Source: Lucifuga dentata
Taxonomy: Eukaryota; Chordata; Actinopteri; Ophidiiformes; Bythitidae
Assembly: GCA_014773175.1 (NCBI GenBank)
Contig: VXCM01002785.1
Span: 46,295 to 110,294 of the forward strand
Direction: 5' to 3'
Length of the DNA: 64,000 bases
How positions within the stretch are numbered: the stretch's first letter is position 1; every line of letters begins with the position of its first letter. The notes beneath the pieces are model-generated. The model saw only the letters and a list, made by a program, of their open reading frames with translations, did not search any database and was not told where the DNA came from. Of this stretch, positions 38,663 through 52,400 are shown one piece after another. The position numbers and the translations under genes are program-made.

Positions 38663-38703
<41 letters not shown>
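38580..38703. repeat. Poly-C, N, and two (AC)n arrays
   Basis: A run of C with a single N at 38590, an AC array to about 38638, a short unique piece (CCACTCTCCACTCGATGCGG), and a second AC array to 38703. Confidence 0.93.
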
Positions 38704-38704
<1 letters not shown>

Positions 38705-39179
38705 TTCCTGATGCAGTGTGACTGAGTGGCTAATCTGGCAGTGCAGAAGCCTGTCAGATATGGGGTGTGGGGAGGTTATGGAGTAAGCCTGGCACACTGT
38801 AAAGCATGCGTGGTGTGTGTGTGTGTGTGTGTGTGCGTGTTCCAAAGACTAAATGGTGGAAAACGGGATCTCATTAGCATTATATGGATGTTGACATTCC
38901 TTTCAGGTCAAAGCTACTGCTGCATGACTATATTTGTGCTTATGTGGTAGTGTGTGCATATGTATAAATAATGTGTCAACGCTCACACAGTGTCGTCGTC
39001 ATGGCTGTCACACAAGCTCATGCACACACATACGCACGCACACCACTAGCTCCTGCTGTGTTGTGTGTGTGGCGGGGCCCCCCTTGGGGGTGCCGCTGAG
39101 CTGTCAAAGCAGGATGGATGAAGAAGCTGCCCTGCATAGCAAAGGGGGCTCTGGGGAAATACCACCAACATGACACATA

Positions 39180-39183
<4 letters not shown>

Positions 39184-39222
<39 letters not shown>
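39184..39222. repeat. (CT)n microsatellite
   Basis: About 19 CT units. Confidence 0.95.
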
Positions 39223-39225
<3 letters not shown>

Positions 39226-41056
39226 ATCCCTGTCAACACACAAAAATACAGTTTGTATGTGCACACACTTTAAAATGCACAAAAATAAATATGCCTGTAT
39301 GCATGAGGAACATGCAGAAACAAAGAAAAAATGTAGTGAGCACCTTACAGCAACATTTAGACACAGACACACAAACACACATCCAAAAACGGCTACATGC
39401 TGCCTCTGTGAGGTGCAGGAAAAACCCTGGGGACCTCCACAGAAGAACGTCTGAGTTTGATAACAGAGGAATGTCCACAGATCTCCATTCAACAGTCAAC
39501 ATGGACAATGTCAAAGTGAGGAAAAAAAAACAAAAAAAAACCCAGCACCTCTTCAACGGTGTTTCAAACAAGTTCAGAACTATAGAGAAAGTAGCAAAAC
39601 AAACAAACACAAAGACACAGATTCATTAGCATTCATTAAAAGACCTAATACATAAGTGAGAGCTTATTTCAGAATCAGCGTACACACCTAAATGAATGAC
39701 GGCAGTGTCATTATCTCAAATCACAAGCAACAATCATAGGATCAGACTTGTGGGTACATTACAGACATACAACAAGGAAAAAGGGAGATTTCATGGACTC
39801 GTAAGAATGGAACATGATTGGAGCAGGCCTTGTAAACTTCACCATTCTTAATTCCACAGAAAGATTTCATAGATCAAGGCAGTAAATCTCCATGCTTAGC
39901 TCTGGCCTGAACAATCCATTAACAATAATAAAGCCTGAGAGGCTTGGAGATAGCCCCTTAAAGGGGAAGGTCAGCCTGATATTATAGCTTTAAAGGTTTC
40001 CTATTACGGCTCAACTTCAATATAACCACTCACCTTGCCTTTAATGGCTGCTGGCTATGCAGTGGCTGAGCATATATGAAGATATTCTAAATCCAGTCTT
40101 TCTACTATATTACTGGAAAGTGCAGAGAGCTTTATGAGCCTGTTTCTGTGTCAGTGTATAGAGCTTTGAGTAATATTCATAAAATTACCATGGGGTGAAG
40201 GAGATATCCTCGATATCACCCTGTCTGGATTGCAGGCCCTGTTGGGATGCACAGAGGGCTTTGAGCTCTGCAGCATCTGGCCCCAAACCTGCTTAGGCAG
40301 CACTTTCAGACTCCCTTTGTCCTGGCCTTTCCCTCTGACTCTTTATTTAATATCTTTTTCCCTTTCCTCCCTTTTGTTTTTCCTGCCACCTCTAGTCACC
40401 CTTCCTCCCTTGGTGCCTTGCTCTCTTTCCTACACCTCTGATGCTTTGTCTCCTTTCTTTTTAAACTTGTGGGAAAGTCAGGGTCACTTTGGACATGAAA
40501 AAAAGATAAATTTCTGTGTTGACACACAACGAGGCACAATCTCATCTCTAAATTTATGTCTTGTTTTCTGACATTCTTTCATTTCCTCTGTTTTGCCTGC
40601 CTCTGTTCTCTCCTTGGCCAGCTTGTTCCACTGTCTTGAGTGACTGCAGAAAAGAAAGAGGAAGCAGAGAGGACACGGCTAGAGAAAGCAGGAGAGGAAA
40701 GAGGCGAGAGTGCAAGCTCTTAAGTAGATTGCAAAGAACAGCACAGAGGCATGAGTGTGAATATTAAGAGAGTTTCCTCCTGCCCAAGAAATCCCAGTCT
40801 GCAGCAGCACCACCAGGGAGAAAGAGAGGAGCAGACTTATAGGTAACATCATCTATTCAGCCGTTGTCACGACAGCTAGCTTCAGGTGTCAGAAACAACG
40901 GTGTACACAATCTATCAAGCTGTCCAGCAAACCTCAGACAAATAATTACCATAATTGAATTAGAAGGGACGTTTGTCAATTGAAAAAGTGATGATTCTCC
41001 AAGGAAGAAAGCAAGAAAGAAAGAAAGAGAAGGTGTGATGGGATGCAAAGACTCAC

Positions 41057-41136
41057 CTGGAATGCCTGGTGGGGTTTTCAGGTATTTTCCATTAAAATGC
41101 TGTATCACTACTTCACATTTCTCTGTGGACTCCATC
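41057..41136 (-). CDS. rbms3: rbms3 exon B: end of RRM2
   Basis: Eighty-nt exon. It supplies the third base of the Arg codon split from exon A, then 26 codons starting [17 protein letters not shown] and ending TPPGIP, then the first G of a codon completed in exon C. It carries the second alpha helix and last beta strand of RRM2, which binds single-stranded nucleic acid. The acceptor is TGTTACAG|G and the donor CCAG|GTGAGT, both good matches to consensus. [19 protein letters not shown] is diagnostic of RBMS3; RBMS1 reads EAVIGHFNGKFIKTPPGV from memory. Exon A lies 4.8 kb upstream and exon C 24 kb downstream, across the largest complete intron of the window. Phase 2 in, phase 1 out, so skipping it alone would shift the frame. 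Confidence 0.97.
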
Positions 41137-43593
41137 CTGTAACACAAAATGATGTAAAGAGGTTAGCTTAAAAACACTTTATTTACATTTCTGCAAAGGA
41201 AATGGCTGAAAATTCAATCAATAAATCATTAGCATATTTTAAAACATCTTTGCCAGCAAAAAGTAGCATCAACAAGAATACTGGTAGACTCTATATAATG
41301 TAACAAAAACACTTTTAAAGAACTTTTTACATGAAAAATAAATATTGCTCAATATATGTTTCATGTAGGCAGGAATTTCAAAACATTCTTCTGGATGTCA
41401 TTTGTTTCCACTGGTTTATTTCGCAATGAAGTGCTTCAGTCTGGAACATGTGGTGGATACTGTCAGTGGTGACAAATTTACCACAATAAAGAGTCACTAA
41501 ACCGTGTCCTCTTGGTTAATAAACTTCTTGCTCATTCAAAAAAGGTCCAATGTGAATATCCAAAGTCTGTGCAGCTGCTGGCAAAAAGTCAGTGTGTGCA
41601 TGAGTCAGATGTTCATATAATGAAACTCAGAGCATGGGGAGAAAGGGTTATTATGCAGTCTTCATCCTTAACAAAAACAAAAAATAAAGGAAGGAGAGAG
41701 AGGCTAGGAAACAGAGGTGTAGGGGTGTACATGAAGGAAGATAAGAGGGTAGGATAAATATAAGTACAAATAAGGGTAGCTGACTCTGATTTCTATAGTG
41801 ACAGAGAGAGCGAAAAAGAGATGGAGAAAAAAGAGAGAAAGCCAGAGACATCGAGGGAGACTGATGGACTCATCTCCCCATTTCCAGCCACCGGATCAAA
41901 TGTTGTCTTTAGGTTGATGAGCTGAACAGCAGGAGGGGTCTGATCTCTCACATCACAACACACAAAGGCAAATACTCCTCTTTCATCCTTTTGCTGGATT
42001 GCGTGGAGATTTGGGCAAGTTACACTATCAGATTGTCTTAAATCAAACTCCTAACCTCTAGCATCATATGGCATTTTATATCAATAAAGTTATGTGATCA
42101 ATTACATAATAGTGTTAGGTAATTACGATTACATCAAAAACACATACCCTCATATCAAAAAACATACACCCTTGGGCCACAATTTTACTTGACGTTTAGA
42201 AACACATAAGATTGTGTACACTGTGGCTACAGGAGCCATGTTGCTAACACTCTATTGCGTACTTTATATCAAACTGGATGATTAAATACTTTATCCACTC
42301 GAGGGCAATGTGAGAACTTAAACATAAATCATCCTGGTTGGCACTGAAACATCTTAAAAAACTAGTCCAGATTTTTCTTAACAGTGTAAATAAAGATGGC
42401 TACAATTGAGGAGATCGGCATTTTATCTATGTCAAGAAGGCGAAAGAAACAACAGCAACAACCACAATGTAGTTTAAGGCCATTAAAAAAAAAAAAAAAT
42501 TGAGACACAAAACAGAAAGTAGGTCTTTCTTTTTTCCCGTCGCTGTGCTGCTGACATCACTTGACAAAAGTTGACATTGTTGTCTCCATGGTTTTTGAAG
42601 GTGTTCTTACGAATGTGTAGAGTTACTTTGTATAAACAATCAATGTGAACCAATTCTAATGAATGCAGGACATGTGTGGAAGCCATTGTGCGTACGTGAT
42701 GTATATGTAGTTAATGTGAAGTCTATTCTGGGCCTTGTGCATAAACACACAGAACTTTATAACACTGTAGTATGTAGGTTAGTAGACTGATTAAAACAGT
42801 ATTAAAATCTGCTGAACAAAAGGAGTCAAAATTAAAAAGAGAATGAGAAAATAAGATATGTACATACTGTAGCATACATACAGTATCTCACACGCAGAAT
42901 CTGTGATATATGTAAAAAGAAGTCATATTAAAACGTGACAGTTTTTAAATGCAGGCTTGAGTGATTGCTTTGTCTTTATGGTAATATGCTGCTGGAATGT
43001 GCGGAATTCATTTCTTTTCAGATTTCCATGCTTTATCTGCTCTCACCTCCTGGAATAATCATATCAGTCTGTCACCCTCCCACTCCTCTGTCCTCTGTCT
43101 CTCATCCTTCTCCTATCTCTGCCTTCATCGGTCTTTTTTTTAACCATAGGTTTTTTATCGCTCTCTCCGTCACATCCATCTTACTCCCAGCCCGTCTGCA
43201 CCTCTTCTTTTTGACATCTCTCTCATTCCTCTCTGTCTTTCAACCTTGGTTATTTCCTCCATCTTTCACTGTTATCCTAGCTTTTTCCCCCGCTCATCTC
43301 TCTCACTTTCCGTGCCCTCTTTTCCTTCCCTCTCTGTCCATCCTTTTGTTTCTCTGCTCCACCCTACCTACATTATCTCTCTTTCTCTTTCTCTCTACCT
43401 TCCAAATACATAATCTCTCACACTTCCCTTTGTCATCTATCTCTTGTTGACCCTATATTCACTTTTCTCCCTCTCGCCTTCTTTTAACTCCAGTGTGACT
43501 CAACTGTTCACTAATCATGACAACTGGCCTTGAATCCATTGCTAGCACTCAGTCACAAGCAATCAGCAATGTCTGTTTACATGCTGTATATAC

Positions 43594-43630
<37 letters not shown>

Positions 43631-45975
43631 ACATACACGGGCACACACACAGACACACAGCTTTCCTGTTCAGACATACATTTGCACTTTAACACAATTA
43701 CAGGCATAACAATAACTCTTTCCTCATGCTTTCACTTTAGGAAGAGGCCCAGTGCCAAGGACAATCTGCACAAAATGAAGCTAACTTTGCTCTCTCTCTC
43801 TCTCTCCGTCTCTCTCTCTCTCTTCCCCCCCCATCTCCTGCTCTCTTTCATTCATCTCCAAGGCCCAACACCTCACTACAAACTCCACTACACGCTTGTG
43901 AAATGATGATTTAGGTTGTCTTTGTACCTTGCATTATTATTAACGCAAATGTTCTTTGGATATTATTCTTTTCAATGTTTTTGCTGTCCATCTTAGTTTT
44001 TCTCTTAAGCACATTTTCTCAAACAGATTTGTAAACTAATTTGACAGCACTGATCGGCTGCACTAAACACAAGAATGAAGCAGTTAATAATTCTCTTTTT
44101 TGCAGTACTGACAATACAATATGGATATTTTCCAGGAGGTTACCCAATGTAAATTTATTAGAAATTTATTCGAATTGTAATGTATTTTGATCACAAGGCT
44201 AACACTATTCATCATTATTTCAACTGGATTTGAATTCTTTGTGAAAGCCATCAGATAGACCAATATACTGTATATTGTTGAAGACTTTCAGTGATTTGAT
44301 GATAACAACTCTCATTTGAGGATTCTGTCAAAGCCATTGAGGAAAACTGTAATCCGTCATCATCTGAGTGGAAATACATTTTCTTTGCTTCTCTCTATTT
44401 TCTCTTTATCAATCCTCCTCGGATAGCCCTTCTGGCTATCCGCTGTTTGCTGTCTCATCAACACCCTTTCTCCTCTTCAGTCTTTGAAACAATCAGAAAG
44501 GTAGACAGACAGACATCAGGTATGTGGATGAGAAGTAAATAAGGCAGACAGGTTGTTAAGCAGTCAAAGTAAACAAACCATACAGTCTGTGGGTCAGTCG
44601 CTCAGCTTGAGAAGCTGGTGGATCTATAACTGGTTGGTAAGCCAGTCAGTCAATGAGGCAGGCTGGCTTTTCTTGCTGCTGCTGGTTAATGGCATCAGGT
44701 GCTGCTGTCTGCAATGATTAGTGCTGTGGTTGGAGTAATGGGTTCTGATAACAGTAATGGATCAGCCCACAAACACTTAGCTCAGTTTACTCTCTCTAAT
44801 GCCCCTCATGGCCATACCCTCAGCACTACCATCCCGTGTGTGTCTGTCTGTTGACATAGCTAACAGGACCTTATGCTTCATAAAATACACTAGTTTTCCA
44901 TTGTCTTTGTCCAAAAATGGTGCTTCTTACTGCCACCCACCTTTGTTTCTCATTCATTACATTAATAAATGCATCTTCCATGCCTTGCTTTATTTTTGAT
45001 GTTTCTCTTTGCCTACCGCAAACTCTCTCTCACTCACGTCCCACAATCTCCTCTCCTCCCCCACTGCCTCTTTTCACCTATCCTATCCCTCAATCTATAT
45101 CCATCTCACACTGTCTTCCCCTTCCCATCACCTCCTTTTTAATAACCTATATGATTAGTTCTTTTTCCCTGGCCATTGTTTCATGCTCTTGCTGTTTCAC
45201 TTTCTCTCCCTTTCCATCATATCTTCTTCTCCTTCCACTGAGGCTGCTTGAACAGGTGGCCTGTGGCAGGTTGTTGCCGTGCTCTGCTTGCTGGTCTGCA
45301 GGAAGCTGCTTACCTGTCTGTCTGTGTACGTGTGTGCCTGTTTTTTAATGGGTGTGTTGTGTTTGGACAGGCCTGTGTGCATGTGCATATAGGGTATGTA
45401 TCTATGCTCATGTATGGGTGTGACTGCCAGTATATGATTGTATATATGTGTGTTTGTGCCTGTCTGTCCTGCTCTAACCTCCGATAATAGAGCAGGGAAT
45501 AGGAGGGCAGCCAGAGCAGGTGATTAAGAAAAATCCCTGCAAGATAGCGCTTCTGTAGCCGTCACTGGCCTCCTCTGGGTAAACAAGGGAGTAATGTGTG
45601 GAGAGGAATGAGAGCCTGGTGGCTGCTGGCAAGGACAAGGACAGAGCAATTTATGACTTTGGGGGATTAACAAGCTGAAGTGGAAACTTTTCTAAGTTAA
45701 AAAGCAATAAACAGTCCAGTGATAAGTTTGTTGCTGGAAATACAGCCACAATTATACCTCCTATGGACAAGAGTGTAAATGTATGAATCCACGTGTGTGA
45801 ACACATACATGACCAAGCATTGATTCACAGACATGTCTGTGCTCACATGTATCAGTCTGTGTGTGTCAAACTGCATTTCAAATAATTATCTGTGGTCGAC
45901 ATTTAGTGTACGTTCATCATTTCAATTGTTAATCAATGGCAGCAGCACTGTCATATTATCATTATCATGATGTAC
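41137..45975 (-). other. rbms3: rbms3 intron between exons A and B
   Basis: A 4.8-kb intron. It holds a GT array at 43596-43629, CT-rich stretches (43.1-43.5, 43.79-43.83 and 45.0-45.2 kb) and otherwise unremarkable AT-rich DNA. The 161-residue plus-strand frame at 42965-43450 is the product of a pyrimidine-rich tract. Confidence 0.9.
43596..43629. repeat. (GT)n microsatellite
   Basis: About 17 GT units. Confidence 0.95.
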
Positions 45976-46133
45976 CTGGCAAAGCCGACTCCTCTACTGA
46001 CCCCGTTGGCATCCCTCAGTATCCTTGTAGAGATAACGTGACCCAGGGGCTTCAGCATGTTCTCCAGCTCCTGCTCATCCATAGATACTGGCAGGTTGGA
46101 GATGTACAGGTTGGTAGGGTCTTGCTCCTGTTG
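45976..46133 (-). CDS. rbms3: rbms3 exon A: first part of RRM2
   Basis: Internal coding exon of the single-stranded nucleic acid and RNA-binding protein RBMS3, which binds AU-rich RNA and acts in post-transcriptional control. Seen: 158 nt translating as 52 codons plus 2 bases, beginning [15 protein letters not shown] and ending SRGVGFA(R). LYISNL is the RNP2 strand of the second RRM; RGVGFAR is most of RNP1. The acceptor is a pyrimidine-rich tract ending CCTACAG; the donor is CCAG|GTACAT, a rather weak site at intron positions +4 and +5. The last codon (Arg, AG|G) is split and completed by exon [18 protein letters not shown] matches RBMS3 rather than RBMS1 (recalled: [17 protein letters not shown]). 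Oddities: LKPLGHV, where the family usually has LKPFGHV, and a tandem acceptor (CAGCAACAG) that could drop two Gln. RRM1 exons should lie beyond the window. Confidence 0.96.
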
Positions 46134-49100
46134 CTGTAGGCCACAAGGTAGAAGAGCAGGGTGGAGGAGACCCAGACAGAGGGTGGAAGGGAGAGAGTGG
46201 GATGAGGGGAGAAGAGGAGAGAAGGGAAAAGAGAAATGTATCACCATCAGTCATGGAAATTGTAAAATATTCATTGATTTAGTGTTAGCAAAGCTGTCAA
46301 CAATACAATGAAACTGGATGAACTTGCATGATGTCTGGCCTCACTGATATTCATCTGCTCACATGCAATATGTTAATATGTCACTGTCAATCTGTCCATA
46401 TGTGTGCATATATGGAAGAGAGCAAGACTGTGTTATGGATTTGTGTGAATGGAACAGTATTTACCGCAGCACTTAAATGTGTCAGCACAAGTCTGTATTT
46501 ACTGCAGTTTCAATTGAGCCTTTTAGGTGTGTTTCTTTTTCAACAGATTGTAAGTGCTTCAAGATTCATAAGATTTACAGTGTGCTTGGGGTAGGTGGTG
46601 GGTGTGGTGGGGGGGGCATGTAGTGTGCAGTTTGTATCAGTGTTTGCTGTGTAGTGCCCAGGGGCTGCTGCTAGCAAGATGAAGCTGCACAGCTGGTGGT
46701 GGGCTGAGCCTGAGGTAGGCAGAGGGCCCAGTGATCTCTACAGTAGAACAGCTGGAATCAGCCAGCCGGCCAGCCAGCCAATCAGTCGCTAAGCTAGGCA
46801 GCATGTGAGACATTTAGTTAACCACTCATCCATCATTTGAATCAGTCTCTAAATTAACCAGCCACCAAAAGAGCCAAATATCCAATGTGCCTGCCACCGA
46901 TCCATCCTCTAAATAAATCATGCAACCATAAATCATGCATCCTCACAAATTATGTGTCCTTATATTAGTGTATCCTTGTTAATACATTCTAATGTATCAC
47001 AAACAATTCAATCCATCCATCCATCCACTCAAACAACAAGTAAACTATCCAATCAGGCTGTCAGCCAGTCTGGCCTGCTACCAGCTCTCATTAGCTCACA
47101 TCTCCCACTCATTCAACATCCACATCTCTCACCCTTTGTCCAACTGCAACCAGTGCCATCCTGGTTAAATCTTCATAATAAAAGTGGGATTTTGGAAAGT
47201 CAACTATAATGTGTGGTGGAAATTTTTAGAGAGGAGAAGATGAGTATTACATCCACCCTAAAAATCACAGTCATTTGAAGAAGAGAGAGGGTCAGATCTC
47301 TCAGCACCCTGAGTGTAAATGTCATGAAAAAGACCCATTGTTCATTTATTTTTTCATTTTTTCTATTTATTTATTGCACGTTTAAAAAACAAGAAGTAAA
47401 AGAAAAAAAGAAAAGAAAAAAAAAGAAAAAAACAAGAATAAAATATTCCATTTCGAATTACACTTTAATTCAAATCTTGGATGAAATGAATCAGAAATAA
47501 CTCATTCTAAAAACAACAGTACCAGCCTACATCAACCTGTGGACAACTTCAGATGAATAATGTGGGTAGTGAAGGGCCATTGAAAAGTATACTTAATCAA
47601 CAGGTAATGATTTGTATTAATTGGTATGGTAGGTAAGAATAACATAAAAATAAGACCTGAGTGAGATACAGTCTATAGAAATATAAAGAGATATAAACTG
47701 CAAAGAAAGACGCTAATTCCACCACTTCAGGAGTGCTGTGGTATGTTCATGGACCACCAATGGATTGTATAAATGGGAAGCACTGGGATATATAACCATC
47801 CAATACTAATTTTCTCCCGTTTTTACCAAATTATGAGTTCTATCCAGTTGAACTGAGCTCATTTAACACCTCAACCAGACTGGAAAAGACTAACTGGTTA
47901 ATCTGAGACGTCAGTGATCTATTTTACACACATACTGTACTGCATACAGCAGCTTCAATACAACAGTCTGTCTGTTTCTCAGTAGGGGGTGGTGGAGATA
48001 TTTCAGTTGCATCTTACATTCAAATTGTCTTTGAGAATCCTTTATACACAATCTGTTCTTTGCCAGAGGCAACACTGTTTCACCCTGTCTTGTTTTGCTG
48101 TCTATTGACAGAGGAGGAAGAGAAGCAAGAGAGGAAGTGCCTCCACCAGCGTCCTTCCTCCAGCTCTGCATCTGTCAAAGGAGAAAACTGGTTCTTCCCC
48201 TGATTAATTAGCTGTCTTATCTGACAGGACATGTTTGATCTGATTAAAGCCTATGGGATGCCGATGCAAAAGCAGGAAAACCTTTAACCAGGAACTCAAT
48301 TACTAACTTCAAAGCAAATAAACTCCTCCTTCTTCTGCAGGTTTGTCACATTCATGTACATTAGAAAGAGTGAGGAAGAGTTCGCAAGAGTTTGTATAAG
48401 GCAGGATTTGGCAGTGAATGGGGCTTAATTAAATCTATCTGTACAAACCTACTATACGCATGTCACTCTCCTGCTAAGTTCCTTTGGTCTGTGGCACCGC
48501 AGCTGTGCTTTGCTTTGAGTTTCACTGGTGATGCGAGGTGATGTTTTTCAGGATTATGTCAAATAGGCTTCGTCTTCCAATGCTGACAGGAGGTCTGGAT
48601 CAAAGAGTTAACTGACTGACTCTCTAGCTGGGCTAAGCCAATCATACCAGAGTGCATGTGTGTATGTGTATTTCCATAAAAGTACTTGCCTTCTAGTTCA
48701 TGTCAGTGTGTGTGTGTGACAAAATGTGTAGCTGTAATATAACTCTGTGTGCATGGGCTAATAGAAGAGGGCTCCGTTAGCAGAAGGATTATCACGGGGA
48801 GGCCTCTACTATGCACGGCCACCTCGCTAAGTTTCCTCTTTGATGACGTTCCGCTTCACAAAGCCCTAAATACCTAGATGAGAAGGTTACAGGAGGAGTT
48901 GAAATGAGAGCGGTTTTGATGGGAAGTGAGATGGGCTGGGCCATTCCACAAGGAGATTTAATTTTCTTTAATGTCAGCCTTCACACATGCTCTACTGTCA
49001 GCCTACAAATGAAACTGTAATTGAGGTGTGTGTGTGTATATGTGTGTGCGTGTATGTCTCAACGTATCCTAACACTGTGTCATTATACAATTGAAAATAT

Positions 49101-49385
49101 ATAATGCCACATCTGTGTATGGACTATTTATCTTTGTGTGTATTTCATTTAAGTTATATGTGGATGCATACATGGCATGTATGTATATGTGTCCATCTAT
49201 GAATATATGTTTGTGCGTGTGTGTGTATGTGTGTGTGTGTATATGTGTGATGGCAGTAATGTCCCATCACCATTGAGCAGTGTTGTAGAAGGTTAATGGA
49301 AAGGCTCCAGGCTGTGCTGAGCCTTTGATGAGCATAATTCCTTCACCTTGCCACCAGGAGGACAGGAGGAATCCGACTGTGTCTG

Positions 49386-49391
<6 letters not shown>

Positions 49392-49432
<41 letters not shown>
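49392..49432. repeat. (GT)n microsatellite
   Basis: About 20 GT units. Confidence 0.95.
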
Positions 49433-49433
<1 letters not shown>

Positions 49434-52400
49434 AGCTGATGTGTCATTTCCTTCTGACGGATGGCCCCCTTGCTAGATCTGACAGCCCTATAGCTGTTAT
49501 TTCATTTCGACACCCTGCTCTGTTTACCTCACTGTAATTTCTGAGAACATTACCATGCTATTGGGGAGGGGAGGTATTAGGAGAAACAAAAGAGAAGGCA
49601 AGGTTATGGGTTATAAATATTAAAAAAAAAAAAAAAAAANAAAAAAAAAAAAAAAAAGAAAAGAAAAGAGGCAGGGTCAGAAGGTCAAAGAGTAAAAGGG
49701 TGAGAAAGACAGAGAGAAAGACAGACTGAGATAGCTGACATGACAGGTAGATATAACATTAAAGAAAGCCTTTGTTGCCTTTTGACAATGCTTGAGGGAA
49801 AATAGACGTCAGCTGTTAGAAGTCTCATGTTACCGCCTGTGGGGCTCTCAGGGCTGCACCCATTTAACTAATATAAGCTAGTCAGATTGTTACGTGCCTT
49901 GACTGGGGGCACTGCAACACCATACTGATCAGCCTGCAGCTCTCAACCTTTCTTCTGCATTATACCTTTACTCCATTCTGTTTTTCTTCTCCCCAAAACT
50001 GACCTCCTCATACCCTTCAACTTTTTGCTTTTGCCAGTGCATTTCATTTATTTTCTCCTTTCTTCCATTCCTCCTACTACTCCCCTTGCTCTTTCTATTA
50101 CTCTTCCTTGCTAGTCCCTTCCTCTTCGTCGTTTCTCCTCTCATCCTCTATCCATTGCACAATCCACACTTTATGTGTAATTGACTCTACAGGGCTTCTT
50201 TGCTGCCCCTGTAAGCAGTGTATTCACTTTGTGGAGGTATACTTCCCTCAGGTATGCCACTCTGCCCTGTTGTGTAACCAACCAGCAGACAGAAGAGGCA
50301 CAATTAAAGCCAAGACAATGGGATTTTGTGTTGTCTGGTTGGAGAACAATGCAAGGAAGCATTAGCTGCTGTGTTTCTGTTGCTGTGAAGATGTTGCTGA
50401 CAAGTTTCAGATGGCAGAGCTCCTCTTCTTGTGTGCAGATTGAGGATCTGTTCTCAGATCCTGCTGTGGGAGCCTGAGTCTGCAGAGAGCAGTGAAAAGT
50501 CAAGCATATAGGCCAAGCAAGTGGAATAAAGGAGCGCAGGGATGAGGGATGGGGGAGCTAGAAAGGCAGAAGCATATGAGCATACGTTAACTAACTTCAA
50601 AAGCCCAAATTTACTTTGTCAGGAGCCAGAGAGTTCTGAGACAAAATGCTATCACTACAAAGGAGCTATCACTCAGTTAGTCAGCTCGGCTGACCAGACA
50701 GCAGCCGACAAAGTCAGACTGCTTCCCATACAGGGAGCCTGCTGCCTTTTGATGAGCGGATGGTCGGATCACTCAACTTTTCCTTTGTACAAGCTGTTGT
50801 CAAATGCTTCCTCAGCACTCTGTTATCAAGCCCACTGACACTCCACTTCAAAGCCCATTCACATTTTAAATTTTTTCACTAGTCTGTCCTCATCAAAGCC
50901 TTTCTCTGTCCATTGATGCAACATAATGCATAACTGTGAACTGAGCCACGCTGTGGGACGTCGTCTTCATGCATCTTCATGGTCCACTCTGTTCCGAAGA
51001 AGCAAGACCTGACCTGAGTCAGTGCAGGTCCAAATTAGAGATATGTCTTTCCCAAGTGGATCCAAGCAGACTCCCCATCAGCTCTGATCACACAGAGGGT
51101 TATAATCATAACAGTGAAAATGTGTTTAGACGAAGATCTGAAGTGAAAATGTGTTTTTTTTTTTTTTTTTTTTTTTTTTTGCAGAGAGATGGAGTGTGAA
51201 GTGCAGGAAAAAACTGAGGTGTTCTTTGCCAAAATGAGGCACAAGTTTGGATACTTTTTTCATTAATTGTTGGCGCATCACTGCTGCTGCCACTGATGGC
51301 GGGAGACAGAATATCAGAAACACCTAAAAATGATCATAGAGTTTCAGCTAAAACTGAATGTTATAAGTTTCAGAAAAGCATGGTTTGTTGCAGGAGTGCT
51401 GCTTTGGATTTCACTAGATTTAGAGGCGTTTCTGGTTTCTCAGTGCATGTGTCTGATATTGACACACTCAAACATGAAATGCATTATAGAGCAAAAGAAA
51501 GCCAGTCAGAGAGCAGGGTGGTAATGTGTGAGGTCCTTCCGCTGCTCGATAGGGGTCTGATAAAATCCACATTTCTAATTCAGACCTTCTGTTGGAAACA
51601 AAGGGATGTGAGGCAGAGGATCTGTGCTACCACCCAGGGCAGCCATTTCCAATTCATTTACCATATTAGGTTTGAACAAACAGCTTAAAACACCTGTCAT
51701 TTAAACATGACTTTAATAGCTCAGTAATAAAAGGGTACTGGCAGGGAGGTAAGATAAAGCACACAAACAGAACATGTTGGCATACAGTTATCAGTGCTTA
51801 AGGAATTGATAAAACTTATTTCTCTGTTACAAATAACATCTTTCCCCCTAATTCTGAATTTTATCACCTTAGTGGGCAGCACTGCCATCCATCATGTTGG
51901 CATGCAGACTTGTGGGCGAGTGAGTGGAGAAGAAAGTATTGTACAGTTCTTGCTACAATGTCTTACACCAATAAAAGGTGTACAGACAAAAATCATTTCC
52001 ACACACATACACACACATTCATGGTCACAATAATCTATCTCGCTGATAACCTAAGTGTCAAAACATGATTACCTCCCCTCTGTTCCTCTGATGTGTATTG
52101 ACTCAATATTGACATAACAGACGGCACTGCTGATCTGTCAACAGCCCCACTGCAAGCTGCCAAATTTATCAATCATATCAGTCACTGCATTAGGGTGCTC
52201 AAATGATTGATCAGGTTTAGTAGCTGCAAGATCACCCACTCATCTGTTATGGATAGCTCTCACTAACAAATGGCAGCTTGGAAAAACAGGCATTCATTAA
52301 CCTCCCTACAGTATATTTAGCAGAAAAAAAAATAACTCAGATTTATAATAGGAAATAATCTTTTCATAAGGTGAAATGATCAGAAAAAGATCAGAGGTTC

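Larger units (their letters stand above)
16981..41056 (-). other. rbms3: rbms3 intron between exons B and C (24 kb)
   Basis: The largest complete intron. It contains a 17-N gap inside a GA array (18127-18143), several microsatellites, a diverged tandem pair (18877-18990), a 28-bp palindrome (22841-22868), a cluster of ATC(A/G)AT motifs (24224-24499), an assembly duplication (26885-27015), and three copies of a TIR element (28249-31165). None of the open frames (for example 35594-35986, 36960-37463) shows a known domain. Long stretches such as 19.0-21.3, 25.0-26.6 and 33.0-34.1 kb look like plain single-copy intron. Confidence 0.9.

Noticed and set aside
42965..43450. Plus-strand open frame of 161 codons, rich in Ser, Leu, Phe and Pro
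   Set aside because: Created by a long pyrimidine-rich tract that lacks stop codons; not a membrane protein.
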